Assembly (NCBI GenBank): GCA_031366605.1
Contig: JANLOO010000006.1
Span: 62,001 to 126,000 of the forward strand
Source of the DNA: CALMEC01 sp031366605
GTDB taxonomy: Bacteria; Actinomycetota; Thermoleophilia; Miltoncostaeales; Miltoncostaeaceae
Reading direction: 5' to 3'
Length of the DNA stretch: 64,000 nucleotides
Of the stretch, positions 34,532-42,599 are shown one piece after another (within the stretch, counting starts at the first letter, position 1; every line of letters starts with the position of its first letter). Below the pieces are notes generated by a model. The model did no database searches. It saw only the letters and a program-made list of their open reading frames with translations, and was not told where the DNA came from. Both the position numbers and the translations under genes were made by a program.

Positions 34532-35463
34532 CGGGTCACGCGCGTGCCGGTCGTGCCCGCCAGGGCCTCGGCCGTCTTGTCGAGCGACGTGATGATCGCC
34601 TCACGGCCGCCACCTTCGACGAACCGGATCGCCGCGTCCACCTTGGGCCCCATGCTGCCGGCCGGGAACTGGCCGTCGGCCATGTACGCCCGCGCCTCGG
34701 CGATCGTCATCGTGTCCAGCCACCGCGCCTGCTTGGTGCCAAAGTCGATCGCGACGCGCTCGACCCCGGTCAAGAGCAGCAGCGTCTTGGCCTTGACCAG
34801 CGCGCCGACGAGCGCGGCGGCCAGGTCTTTGTCGATGACGGCCTCGACTCCCTGCAGCGAGCCGCCCGAGCGCGCGACGGGAATCCCGCCGCCCCCGCAC
34901 GCGATGACGATCTGCTTGTCACGCAGGAGCGCCTTGACCTGCGGCCACTCGACGACCTCGATCGGCACGGGCGACGCGACGACCCGCCGCCACCCGCGTC
35001 CCGAATCCTCAGCCACGTCCCAACCCCGTGCCTCCCCCAACCGCTTTGCCTTGCCGGCAGAAAAGAAGGGCCCGATCGGTTTGGTGGGGTTGCTGAAGCC
35101 CGGATCGTCGGCGTCCACCACGACTTGGGTGACGATCGCGGCAACGGTGCGTTCCCGACCGCTGCGCTCCAGCGCGTCGCCGATCGCGTCGGACAAGAGC
35201 CACCCCAGCTGCCCCTGGGTCATCGCCCCCAACACGTGGAGCGGTTGCGGCGGAACCTCGCGGGCCACGGCTTCCTGCGCCAGGGCGAGGGCGCCGACCT
35301 GCGGCCCGTTGCCGTGCACGATCACAAGCCGCCGCCCTCCGTCCAGCAACGACAACGCATGTCCGGCGACTTCCCGCGCCCGCTCCATCTGCTCGCTGAT
35401 CGCACCGAGACCAGACGGAGCCAAGGCGTTTCCGCCAACGGCCATAACCACAACTTCGCTCAC
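34528..35463 (-). CDS. arcC: Carbamate kinase
   Basis: A 311-residue amino-acid-kinase-fold enzyme that transfers the phosphoryl group of carbamoyl phosphate to ADP, releasing carbamate. Motifs: VVMAVGGNALAPSG, VIVHGNGPQVGALAL, SNPTKPIGPFF (the PTKPIGPF stretch is diagnostic), VIACGGGGIPVARS, VIDKDLAAALVG, and AGSMGPKVDAAIRFVE. GTG 35463 was chosen because GGAGAA lies about 8 bases upstream. It is overlapped by the aminotransferase homologue and divergent from the NitB-like gene. In E. coli a carbamate kinase (AllK) works after oxamate carbamoyltransferase AllFGH, and homologues of all three subunits are in this window. Confidence 0.94.
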   Translation of the reverse strand: MSEVVVMAVGGNALAPSGLGAISEQMERAREVAGHALSLLDGGRRLVIVHGNGPQVGALALAQEAVAREVPPQPLHVLGAMTQGQLGWLLSDAIGDALERSGRERTVAAIVTQVVVDADDPGFSNPTKPIGPFFSAGKAKRLGEARGWDVAEDSGRGWRRVVASPVPIEVVEWPQVKALLRDKQIVIACGGGGIPVARSGGSLQGVEAVIDKDLAAALVGALVKAKTLLLLTGVERVAIDFGTKQARWLDTMTIAEARAYMADGQFPAGSMGPKVDAAIRFVEGGGREAIITSLDKTAEALAGTTGTRVTR

Positions 35464-35489
35464 TCGTATGTTCTCCACGTGTCGGGGAC

Positions 35490-35518
35490 TTGCAACCTGC
35501 GACCGCTGGGAAGATAGT
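35490..35518 (+). promoter_or_regulatory. Candidate sigma-A promoter for the Nit-like operon
   Basis: TTGCAA (35490-35495), 17 bases, GATAGT (35513-35518), in the 119-bp divergent gap between the carbamate kinase and the NitB-like gene. The 5' leader of about 58 bases contains a short GGTT-AAAA-AACC inverted repeat before the ribosome site. Confidence 0.5.
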
Positions 35519-35582
35519 GCCCTCCTATCCCAGGTGGTTAAAAAACCGGGGATATCCGTCCCACGATTTTGCGGAGGTACAC

Positions 35583-36068
35583 GTGGCGAAGATTCAAGGT
35601 CCCAAGCCCGAAGCCGGCCAGGAGCTGTTTGACGTTTCCGAAAAGGTCTTTCCCGACCTCAAGGCGGAGCCGGGCGAAGAGGCGTACATCTTCATGCACA
35701 CCGTCCCCTACGAGGGTTCGGTCGGTCTCGTCAACCTGCTCACCGCGACCCGTCTCGGTCGCAAGGGCTTCAAGGTCACGCTGGTGCTCTACGGACCCGG
35801 CGTGCTGATGGCATCCGGTACCCGCGGGTACCCCAGCGTCGGCGCCGAGGCCTTCCCGGGTCACATGGCGATCAACAACCAGCTCAAGACGCTCCTCAAA
35901 GAAGGCGCGACGATCTACGCCTGCCGGTTCGCGATGGGCGCCCTCTACGGCCAGCGCGAGGACGACCTGATCGAAGGCGTCAAGGCGTTCAACCCGCTCG
36001 ACGTGCTCGACAGCGCGTTGACGGCATGGCGGAACAAGGCCTTCCAGCTCAACACCTGGACGGTCTAG
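35583..36068 (+). CDS. NitB-like protein (MSMEG_0572/Sll0783 family)
   Basis: A 161-residue protein of the MSMEG_0572/Sll0783 nitrogen-starvation-response family, called NitB in Nit1C clusters. Biochemical role unknown. Typical features are EAYIFMHTVPYEGSVGLVNLLTATRLGRKGF, VLYGPGVLMASGTRGYPSVGAEAFPGH and CRFAMGALYGQREDDLIEG, suggesting a DsrE-like alpha/beta fold with one cysteine. GTG 35583 has GGAGG at 35573-35577, 5 bases upstream. First gene of a five-gene operon. Confidence 0.88.
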   Translation: MAKIQGPKPEAGQELFDVSEKVFPDLKAEPGEEAYIFMHTVPYEGSVGLVNLLTATRLGRKGFKVTLVLYGPGVLMASGTRGYPSVGAEAFPGHMAINNQLKTLLKEGATIYACRFAMGALYGQREDDLIEGVKAFNPLDVLDSALTAWRNKAFQLNTWTV

Positions 36069-36089
36069 GGACGTACGGCGACACGGACG

Positions 36090-36710
36090 ATGAGCGAGCG
36101 CGACGATGCGATCACACGCTGGCGTGAATCGGAGGGCCGGTTGTATCCGGTCGTGACGGTGCGCCCAGAGCTGTACCAGGTCGCCATCGGTGTGGTGCGC
36201 TCGCTCGCCGACCACCTCGACGGCGTGCCCGATGTGGACGCGCTCGTCACGAGTTACCTCGCATCGAACCCGGCCGCCGACTTTGAGGCGGCCGGGATCG
36301 AGCTTGGGTCACTCCCTCCTGAACTCGGGCAGGACATGTTGCGCGACGCGGCCTACCAGGTCCGATCGCGCGAGCTGGTCCAGCGCGCGGCCCAAGAGGG
36401 CTCCGATCTGGCAATCGAGCGGGCCCGTCGAGCCGGCGAGCCCACCGCGACCTTGTGGGCGAATGGCGACAACGCGTTGACACCGCCCTACCGCCGGGTC
36501 GTGATGTCCCTGGCCACAGGATTTGCGGTCTCGGTCTCCACCGAGTACAACCCGGACACGATGCAGCCGCTGTACGTCCTCGAAGGCTTTCAACTCGATC
36601 CCGACACGGGAGCAGGCGCCGAGCCGCTCGCCCCGCGCCGGGAGTTCGACGACCCCGACGCCTGGACGGCAGCCGCCGCCGATCTGCGCCAGGCACTTCT
36701 CAACCCCTAA
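36090..36710 (+). CDS. Unknown protein in the Nit-like operon
   Basis: A 206-residue protein I do not recognise. N-terminal two thirds helical (RLYPVVTVRPELYQVAIGVVRSLADHLDG, SLPPELGQDMLRDAAYQVRSRELVQRA), C-terminal third beta-rich (YRRVVMSLATGFAVSVSTEY, MQPLYVLEGFQLD). No cysteines, signal peptide or membrane segment. It sits 21 bases after the NitB-like gene and 18 before the amidohydrolase, so it is part of the same operon. It is not one of the standard Nit1C proteins that I know. Confidence 0.75.
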   Translation: MSERDDAITRWRESEGRLYPVVTVRPELYQVAIGVVRSLADHLDGVPDVDALVTSYLASNPAADFEAAGIELGSLPPELGQDMLRDAAYQVRSRELVQRAAQEGSDLAIERARRAGEPTATLWANGDNALTPPYRRVVMSLATGFAVSVSTEYNPDTMQPLYVLEGFQLDPDTGAGAEPLAPRREFDDPDAWTAAAADLRQALLNP

Positions 36711-36728
36711 GCGAACGCAGGAGACCCG

Positions 36729-37598
36729 ATGCCACTCCCCGAAGGAATGAAACGTCATGTGATCGACGGGCATAGCCACATCGGCGAGCTCGAGGCCTGG
36801 CCGTTCTACGGCATCGACCACCCCGTCAAGCCCATCGTCTACGACTTCCCCAAGACGAAGGACATGCTCAAGTTCATGGACGATCACGGCATCGAGCGCA
36901 GCCTGGTCATGTCCAACTACGGCGTCCCCAAGCCTGAGCAGCCGTTCAGCCTCAACCCGATCGTCATGGAGGCCGCCGACTCCACCGACCGCATCCGTGG
37001 CCTGCTGTGGGTGTCCTTCTTGCCGCGTGACCGCGAGCACACGATCGAATCCCTCAAGAACGCCGGCGAGAGCGGGATCCTCGGCCTCAAGACCACGTTC
37101 CTGCTGGGTGGCAACCCCAACCCGGCCGAATGGGATGACGAGACCCGCGAGATCGCCACCATGTGCATGGATGTCGCAGAAAAGCACGACTACGTGTTCC
37201 ACTTCCACACGTCGGCCGGCGGCAACAGCGACATCAACAACTTCATCCCGCTCGTCGAGGAGTTCGGCAAGCGCGTCAAGATCCACCTCGTCCACTTCGG
37301 CGGCGGCGTCAGCGGCCACATCAAGCTGGTGCCCAAGTTCTTGCAGTGGGTCAAGGACGGCTACAAGGTCTACACCGACACGTCGTGGGCGATCGGTTTC
37401 GGCGCCCGGTGGCTCCTGGTCGAGATCGAGAAGAACGGCGGATTGGGTGCCGATCGTGTCATCTTCGGTTCTGACGAGCCATGGTCGGACTTCATGGGTG
37501 AGTACTGGAAGATCGAGGGGGCCCCGGTCAGCGACGAGCTCAAGCGGATGGTGTTGAAGGAGAACTTCGAGAAGCTCCACGGCGACCGTTGGGGATGA
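36729..37598 (+). CDS. Amidohydrolase-2 family metal-dependent hydrolase
   Basis: A 289-residue TIM-barrel hydrolase of the ACMSD-like amidohydrolase group (decarboxylases and C-N hydrolases). Metal ligands visible: DGHSHIG (His15, His17), HFHTSAGG (His158/His160), HLVHFGGG (His186/His189) and FGSDEPW (Asp249). Start ATG 36729 with GGAGA upstream; the stop overlaps the radical SAM start (ATGA). In ordinary Nit1C clusters the hydrolase next to NitD is the nitrilase NitC; here no nitrilase is seen and this unrelated hydrolase occupies the operon. Substrate unknown. Confidence 0.88.
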   Translation: MPLPEGMKRHVIDGHSHIGELEAWPFYGIDHPVKPIVYDFPKTKDMLKFMDDHGIERSLVMSNYGVPKPEQPFSLNPIVMEAADSTDRIRGLLWVSFLPRDREHTIESLKNAGESGILGLKTTFLLGGNPNPAEWDDETREIATMCMDVAEKHDYVFHFHTSAGGNSDINNFIPLVEEFGKRVKIHLVHFGGGVSGHIKLVPKFLQWVKDGYKVYTDTSWAIGFGARWLLVEIEKNGGLGADRVIFGSDEPWSDFMGEYWKIEGAPVSDELKRMVLKENFEKLHGDRWG

Positions 37599-38728
37599 GC
37601 GTCGACATCAAAACACTCGCCGTCGAGCTGCAGTCGCTCGGCGTGCGCACGACGGTTCCGACTGCTCCCGGCGACACGCGCGCCGGGGGCGCCGGCCCGT
37701 CCGACGCCGGTTTTTTGTGGGTCGACGGCGCTCCCCTGACGGTGCCGGTGCACGGTGACTACGTCGCCAAGTCGCCGTACGAACTGATCCTGGGGGCCAA
37801 CGGCCGTTCGGGCACGCTGTACCGCTCGGGCGAAGACGTCGGCCGGGTCACGCTGCACCCGCGCCCCAAGATGTACGACCTCGCGACCGCCGACGGCATC
37901 CCGTACTGGAAGATCGGCCTGATGCACCTGGACAGCTTCGCGTCCACGGTCTTCCAGCGCTGTGTCTACTGGGGCACGGGCGATCAGTGCCACTTCTGCG
38001 CGATCGGCACGTCGCTGTCGTCGGGCAAGACGATCCCGGTCAAGACGCCGGCGATGCTCGCGGAGGTGGCCGAAGCGGCCGTCCGTCTGGACGGGGCCAA
38101 GGACGTGACGCTGACGACCGGCTCGCCCAACCGCGCCGACCGCGGCGCGCCGTACATGGCCAAGTGCGCGGCGGCCATTCGCGACGCGGCCGACCTGCCG
38201 ATCCAGGTGCAGATCGAGCCGCCGGACGACTTCAAATGGTTTGCCGAACTCAAGGAGTCCGGTGTCGAGGCGCTCGGCATCCACCTCGAGACGTTCGATC
38301 CGGAGGTGCTCGCCAAGGTCGCACCGGGCAAGTACGCGCAGGGCATCCCGTACTACCTGGCTGCATGGGAGGCCGCGGTCGAGGTCTTCGGCCCCGGCCA
38401 GGTGTCCACGTACTTCATCCTGGGTCTGGGCGAGACCAAGGACGCGGTGTTGGCAGGGTGCCAAGCCGCGATCGAGCGGGGTGTCTACCCCTTCGTCGTC
38501 CCGTTGCGGCCCGCGCCGGGTTCGATCCTCGCCACCGGCACGCCTCCGTCGCCCGAGTACATGACGGAGGTCTACGAGGCAGTCGCACCGCTGCTGGCGG
38601 ATGCCGGGATGTTGAGTCAGAACGCACGGGCGGGATGCGTGCGCTGCCAGGCGTGTTCGGCGTTGTCCACCTTCGAGCGCGCCTTCGGTGGCGGGCGGAA
38701 CGGCGACCCTGCCCCAGCCACAGTCTAA
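37595..38728 (+). CDS. NitD-like radical SAM protein (MSMEG_0568 family)
   Basis: A 377-residue radical SAM enzyme of the MSMEG_0568 family (NitD in Nit1C). The cluster motif is not CX3CX2C but Cys123-x8-Cys132-x2-Cys135 within FQRCVYWGTGDQCHFCAIG. TTGSPNRADRG and IQVQIEPPDD follow in the partial TIM barrel. Near the C-terminus CVRCQAC adds three more cysteines that could hold a second iron-sulfur cluster. ATG 37595 overlaps the amidohydrolase stop. Reaction unknown. Confidence 0.9.
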   Translation: MSVDIKTLAVELQSLGVRTTVPTAPGDTRAGGAGPSDAGFLWVDGAPLTVPVHGDYVAKSPYELILGANGRSGTLYRSGEDVGRVTLHPRPKMYDLATADGIPYWKIGLMHLDSFASTVFQRCVYWGTGDQCHFCAIGTSLSSGKTIPVKTPAMLAEVAEAAVRLDGAKDVTLTTGSPNRADRGAPYMAKCAAAIRDAADLPIQVQIEPPDDFKWFAELKESGVEALGIHLETFDPEVLAKVAPGKYAQGIPYYLAAWEAAVEVFGPGQVSTYFILGLGETKDAVLAGCQAAIERGVYPFVVPLRPAPGSILATGTPPSPEYMTEVYEAVAPLLADAGMLSQNARAGCVRCQACSALSTFERAFGGGRNGDPAPATV

Positions 38729-39230
38729 GCCTCAAGTCGAGGTTCATCTCGCATCCACGATCGACGAGTTCGCCGGTCATTTCCGCGTCCGCCGGCAAGT
38801 CTTCGTCGACGAGCAGGGACTGTTCGAAGAGACCGACCGCGACCGCTGGGATGACACCGCCCTGCACGTCGTGGCAGTGATCGATGGCGAGATTGTCGGT
38901 GCCGTTCGGCTCTACCAGCTGGATGAAGCAGGTTTGTGGCAGGGCGACCGCCTCTCGGTCTCAGAACACGCCCGTAAGCTCCGCGCCGGTGGCCCCCTCG
39001 TGCGCTTCGCGGTCACGACGGCCGGCGAGTTGGGCGGCCACCTGATGATCGCCCGCATCCAAAAGCCGATCGTCCCGCTGTTCCGCCGACTCGGCTGGGA
39101 ACGCGTCGGCGGCCTGATCGACTATCGCGGCATCGAGCACCAGCGGATGACCATCCCGTTGTCAGGTGCCGAGCCGATATTTCTGGAGGAGCGCTACGAG
39201 TGGGCACTGGGCGCCGGCATCACGGGGTAG
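38688..39230 (+). CDS. NitE-like GNAT acyltransferase (MSMEG_0567 N-terminal domain type)
   Basis: A 180-residue GNAT-fold protein matching the N-terminal half of MSMEG_0567/Sll0786 proteins, where it is often fused to an AIR-synthase domain; NitE in Nit1C. Marks: HFRVRRQVFVDEQGLFEETDRDRWDD, VVAVIDGEIVGAVRLY, PLVRFAVTTAGELGGHLM, and RRLGWERVGG. Here it is a separate gene and its usual partner (the NitF-like AIR-synthase homologue) is at 42.6 kb on the other strand. GTG 38688 lies 41 bases inside the radical SAM gene; no later start fits. Confidence 0.87.
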   Translation: MAGGTATLPQPQSKPQVEVHLASTIDEFAGHFRVRRQVFVDEQGLFEETDRDRWDDTALHVVAVIDGEIVGAVRLYQLDEAGLWQGDRLSVSEHARKLRAGGPLVRFAVTTAGELGGHLMIARIQKPIVPLFRRLGWERVGGLIDYRGIEHQRMTIPLSGAEPIFLEERYEWALGAGITG

Positions 39231-39360
39231 CGCGAGAGCACCCAAATTCCGGGGAATACTTGGCTCCCGCCGAGATGACCGACGCCTCGCCGGCGGGCGG
39301 CTCGGCACTAAAATGTTGAGATTCGCAGATACCTCGGCGCGGCCGTCGCGTTCATCAAAG

Positions 39361-39440
39361 GTCTTCTTCGAGGAGCCGCCTGTTCGAGGAAACCGACCGG
39401 CTGGGACGCCGCCGCCCTCCGCATCATTGCGGTGGTCGGC
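39361..39440 (+). pseudogene. Decayed fragment of a second NitE-like GNAT gene
   Basis: The non-coding stretch aligns with 38799-38885 inside the NitE-like gene: it reads VF.E, then LFEETDR, then after a shift WDAAALRIIAVVG, against VFVDE.GLFEETDR..WDDTALHVVAV in the intact gene. Small deletions (3 and 4 bases) break the frame and no flanking GNAT sequence is clear. It lies between the NitE-like gene and the Calx-beta gene. It is best read as the remnant of a duplicated paralogue. The rest of the 340-bp gap holds only a ribosome site (39560-39565) and no other gene. Confidence 0.65.
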
Positions 39441-39570
39441 ACAACGCCCGCATCAAGTGACCGTGCGACCCCTGAACCGCGGGTCTAGGTCCCGCCCTAT
39501 ACGTCTGTCTAGTTACGTCGCGGTGGGTTCTCCCGGACAATCGCAGGTGATCAGATCCAAGGGAGAATCG

Positions 39571-42500
39571 ATGAACCGGGGCCTCCGCACCCCCCTGTCA
39601 ACCCCGACGCACCTGAGCGAGCGCGTGCCCGCACACCGCCGCCGCTGGGTGCTCCTCGCCATCGCCTCATTCGCCGCGTGCGCCTGGACCTCGCCTGCGT
39701 TTGGTGCGACCGTTTCAATCAACGCCAGCGCGGCCTCAACTGTCCTCGAGGGCGACACTGGGACAACGCCGGCCTCATTCGTGGTTTCGCTCGGTGGCAC
39801 CGAGGTCGTCGGAGAGGTCTACACCGTGGATTTCGCGACAGCGAACATCCCTGGCGAAGCGATTGGAGGCGTGGACTACACGATCGTCAACGGCTCGTCA
39901 CCGCCCTGCGGTCCCGCCTGGTGTGTGACTTTCGGACCCCTCGACTACGGCGATAAACAGGTTACGGTCGACGTGATCGGTGACAATGTCGACGAGAACA
40001 ACGAAACGTTCCTCGCCAACATCACCAACCCCACCGGCGGCGCCACCATCAACCTCGCCGCCGACCAAGCCACCGCCACCATCACCGACGACGACACCGC
40101 CGTCGCATCGATCACCAACCTCACCCCATCATTCGCGGAAGGCACCGCCCCACCGCCCACCACCGCCGCGTCGTTCACGGTCACGCTGTCGAACCCCAGC
40201 GACCGTGCAGTCACCGTCCGCTTCCACACCGCCAGCGGCGGCGCGACGCCCGCCACCGCAGGCACCGACTACACCGCCGTCAACCTCCCCGGCACCATCG
40301 TCACGTTCCCCGCCGGCGACCAATCCCAACCGTTCACGATCAACATCACCGCCGACAACATCGACGAGAACAACGAAACGTTCCTCGCCAACATCACCGA
40401 CCCCACCGGCGGCGCCACCATCAACCTCGCCGCCGACCAAGCCACCGCCACCATCACCGACGACGACACCAAGCTGACGTTGAGCGGCCCGGCTCCGGCG
40501 ATCACCGAAGGAACAGGCCCAGGCGTCACGCTCGCGACGTTCACCATCACCGCCACCAACGCTCCCGCCGCCCCGATCGATGTCGCATACTCCACCAATG
40601 CACCTGGAGGGACAGGCTTCGCCGATCCAGCCGACCTCGTCGCGCCTCTCAGCGGCATCGTGACGCTTGCCGCAAACACCACCGTGCAAACGTTCTCTCT
40701 TGAGATTGCCCGTGACAACATTGAAGAGGCGTCCGAGACGTTTAGCACATCAATTGTCAAGTCTGGTGGGTCTGACACGGTGACCATTGTCGGTAGCCCA
40801 GCGAGCGCGACGATCGCCAACGATGATCTGCCGCCGACCATCTCTATCGCCGGCCTCACCGTGAGCGAAAATCCAACTCTCCCGCTCCCAACTGTTGCAC
40901 GCGAGTTGCGCGTCACCCTTTCGCATCCAAGCGCGATCCGCACGATCACCGTCAGCTACAGCACCGCGCCGGGAGTCGGGACCACAGGAGCGACTGCAGC
41001 GGACTACTCGGTGGCCCCGCCTTCCGGACCACTCACCTTCGGTCCACTTGTCACGACACAAACAATCCCGGTGACAATCATCGACGACCTGCTCGATGAG
41101 AACGACGAGACATTTTCGGCGACGCTGGCCAACCCCGCGTTCACCCCTGTCACCCCGCCACTGCAACCGGTCACGATCGCCGACGGCGCGGCTGTAGCGA
41201 CGATCCTCGACGATGACGCGCCACCGTCTGTGTCCTTTGCGTTCACGTCCGCACCTCCGCCTCCCGCACAGATCGTGGTGCTCACCAACGAAGCGCCCGT
41301 CGTCACGACGTTCGCTTCGTTGACCGTGCAGCTCAGCCAAGTGAGCGGTCTCGACGTCACGGTGGGTTACGCAACGGCGGACTTGGGGATACCCAATGGC
41401 GCCGCCACGCAGAACGTGGACTACTTCCCGATATCCAGCACGTTGACAATTCCAGCCGGCCAGCGCTCCAGGACATTCAGCATCCCGATCCTCGGTGATT
41501 CGATCCCAGAGGGGACCGAGGCCTTCCAAGTCTCGTTGTCAGCTCCAGTCAATGCCATAGTCGCGGATCCCGCCCTCGCGCTCGTTGACATCCTGAACTT
41601 CGGGGTCACGGATCAACAGCCGCCGTTCCCGAACCTTGACACGTTCTCAACACCGCGCAACGTGACAGCCAAGATCGATGTGTTGGCAAATGATACGGAT
41701 CCTAACAACGACTTCCTATTCGTCTCGGGTAACACCGATGGCGCTCACGGCACGGCGTCGTGCACGCTGCGCGGTATATGCACCTACGCCCCAACTCGCG
41801 GATTCGCCGGCCGAGACTCGTTTACCTATGTACTCAATGACGCGCAGGCCACCGCGACGGGTACGGTCAACATCACGGTTGTCAACGCGACTCCCATCGC
41901 CAACCCCGACGTGTTGGTCACCGGCCAGGGGGCGCCCGGATCGGTCAACGTGCTGACGAACGACACCGACCCAGATGGTGGGACGCTGAGCGTCGCGAGC
42001 GCTGCGAACGGCGCGCATGGGACGGTGGCATGTGGCGCCGGCACCTGCAACTACGTTCCGGCCGGCGGCTTCATTGGCGCCGACCAGTTCACCTACACCC
42101 TCAAGGACAACGACGGGGCAACGGCGGTCGGGACCGTCAGCGTCACGGTCGCCAAGGGCAAGCCGTTGACGATCACCGCCAGCGCCAACGGGGCGAAATC
42201 ACGGAAGGGCGCCAAGAACGGCTACACGATCACGATCCGCAACCCCAACCCGGGACCGGTCACGCTCACCTCGGTGAGTGTGTGCATCCCCAAGGGGTTC
42301 TCCTACACGGCCGGATCGGTCGCCGGCCCGCTCAAGAAGATCCCCGCCAAGGGGGCGTGCGGCACCGGCAAGGCCAAGCTCACGTGGGCCAAGAAGGTGT
42401 CCGTCCCCGCGAACAGGTTCGTCACGCTGCGCTTCAAGGTCAATGTCGGAGGAGCGCTGACCACCGCCAAGGTCACGGTCACCGCGAAGGCCGCAGACGG

Positions 42501-42576
42501 CTTCGCGGTGATATCGCTCACCAAACCCGCCGCGCCGATCAAGGTGACCGCGCCGCTCTCACACGGCGCCAAGTAA
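39571..42576 (+). CDS. Large secreted Calx-beta repeat protein (adhesin-like)
   Basis: A 1001-residue exported protein. Signal peptide about 1-46 (RRRWVLLAIASFAACAWTSPAFGA). About five Calx-beta calcium-binding repeats follow (roughly 46-177, 178-301, 302-412, 413-550, 551-675; each with DENNETF or equivalent and ending TITDDD or similar). Two Ig/cadherin-like domains come next (VNVLTNDTDPDGG type, about 676-865), then a DUF11-like beta domain to the end. No LPXTG or membrane anchor is visible at the C-terminus. GGGAG lies 7 bases before ATG 39571. It separates the NitE- and NitF-like genes and looks unrelated to them. Confidence 0.88.
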   Translation: MNRGLRTPLSTPTHLSERVPAHRRRWVLLAIASFAACAWTSPAFGATVSINASAASTVLEGDTGTTPASFVVSLGGTEVVGEVYTVDFATANIPGEAIGGVDYTIVNGSSPPCGPAWCVTFGPLDYGDKQVTVDVIGDNVDENNETFLANITNPTGGATINLAADQATATITDDDTAVASITNLTPSFAEGTAPPPTTAASFTVTLSNPSDRAVTVRFHTASGGATPATAGTDYTAVNLPGTIVTFPAGDQSQPFTINITADNIDENNETFLANITDPTGGATINLAADQATATITDDDTKLTLSGPAPAITEGTGPGVTLATFTITATNAPAAPIDVAYSTNAPGGTGFADPADLVAPLSGIVTLAANTTVQTFSLEIARDNIEEASETFSTSIVKSGGSDTVTIVGSPASATIANDDLPPTISIAGLTVSENPTLPLPTVARELRVTLSHPSAIRTITVSYSTAPGVGTTGATAADYSVAPPSGPLTFGPLVTTQTIPVTIIDDLLDENDETFSATLANPAFTPVTPPLQPVTIADGAAVATILDDDAPPSVSFAFTSAPPPPAQIVVLTNEAPVVTTFASLTVQLSQVSGLDVTVGYATADLGIPNGAATQNVDYFPISSTLTIPAGQRSRTFSIPILGDSIPEGTEAFQVSLSAPVNAIVADPALALVDILNFGVTDQQPPFPNLDTFSTPRNVTAKIDVLANDTDPNNDFLFVSGNTDGAHGTASCTLRGICTYAPTRGFAGRDSFTYVLNDAQATATGTVNITVVNATPIANPDVLVTGQGAPGSVNVLTNDTDPDGGTLSVASAANGAHGTVACGAGTCNYVPAGGFIGADQFTYTLKDNDGATAVGTVSVTVAKGKPLTITASANGAKSRKGAKNGYTITIRNPNPGPVTLTSVSVCIPKGFSYTAGSVAGPLKKIPAKGACGTGKAKLTWAKKVSVPANRFVTLRFKVNVGGALTTAKVTVTAKAADGFAVISLTKPAAPIKVTAPLSHGAK
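39991..40098 (+). repeat. 108-bp internal repeat, copy 1 (Calx-beta gene)
   Basis: Encodes residues 141-176 (from DENNETF through ITDDD). Identical to 40363-40470 except for one base (AAC versus GAC, Asn to Asp). Silent positions are conserved too, so the duplication or gene conversion is recent. Confidence 0.9.
40363..40470 (+). repeat. 108-bp internal repeat, copy 2 (Calx-beta gene)
   Basis: Encodes residues 265-300. One nucleotide differs from copy 1 over 108 bases, while the flanking halves of the two Calx-beta domains are diverged. Confidence 0.9.
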
Positions 42577-42599
42577 CACCACGCGCACTGCGTCCCTCT

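Noticed and set aside
35519..35582. Riboswitch-like leader before the NitB-like gene
   Set aside because: Only one short GGTT/AACC stem in about 60 bases; it matches no riboswitch consensus I know (guanidine classes, glycine).
39980..40480. Possible CRISPR-like or tandem repeat array
   Set aside because: Only two copies, in frame, coding for Calx-beta domain segments; no spacers and no cas genes.
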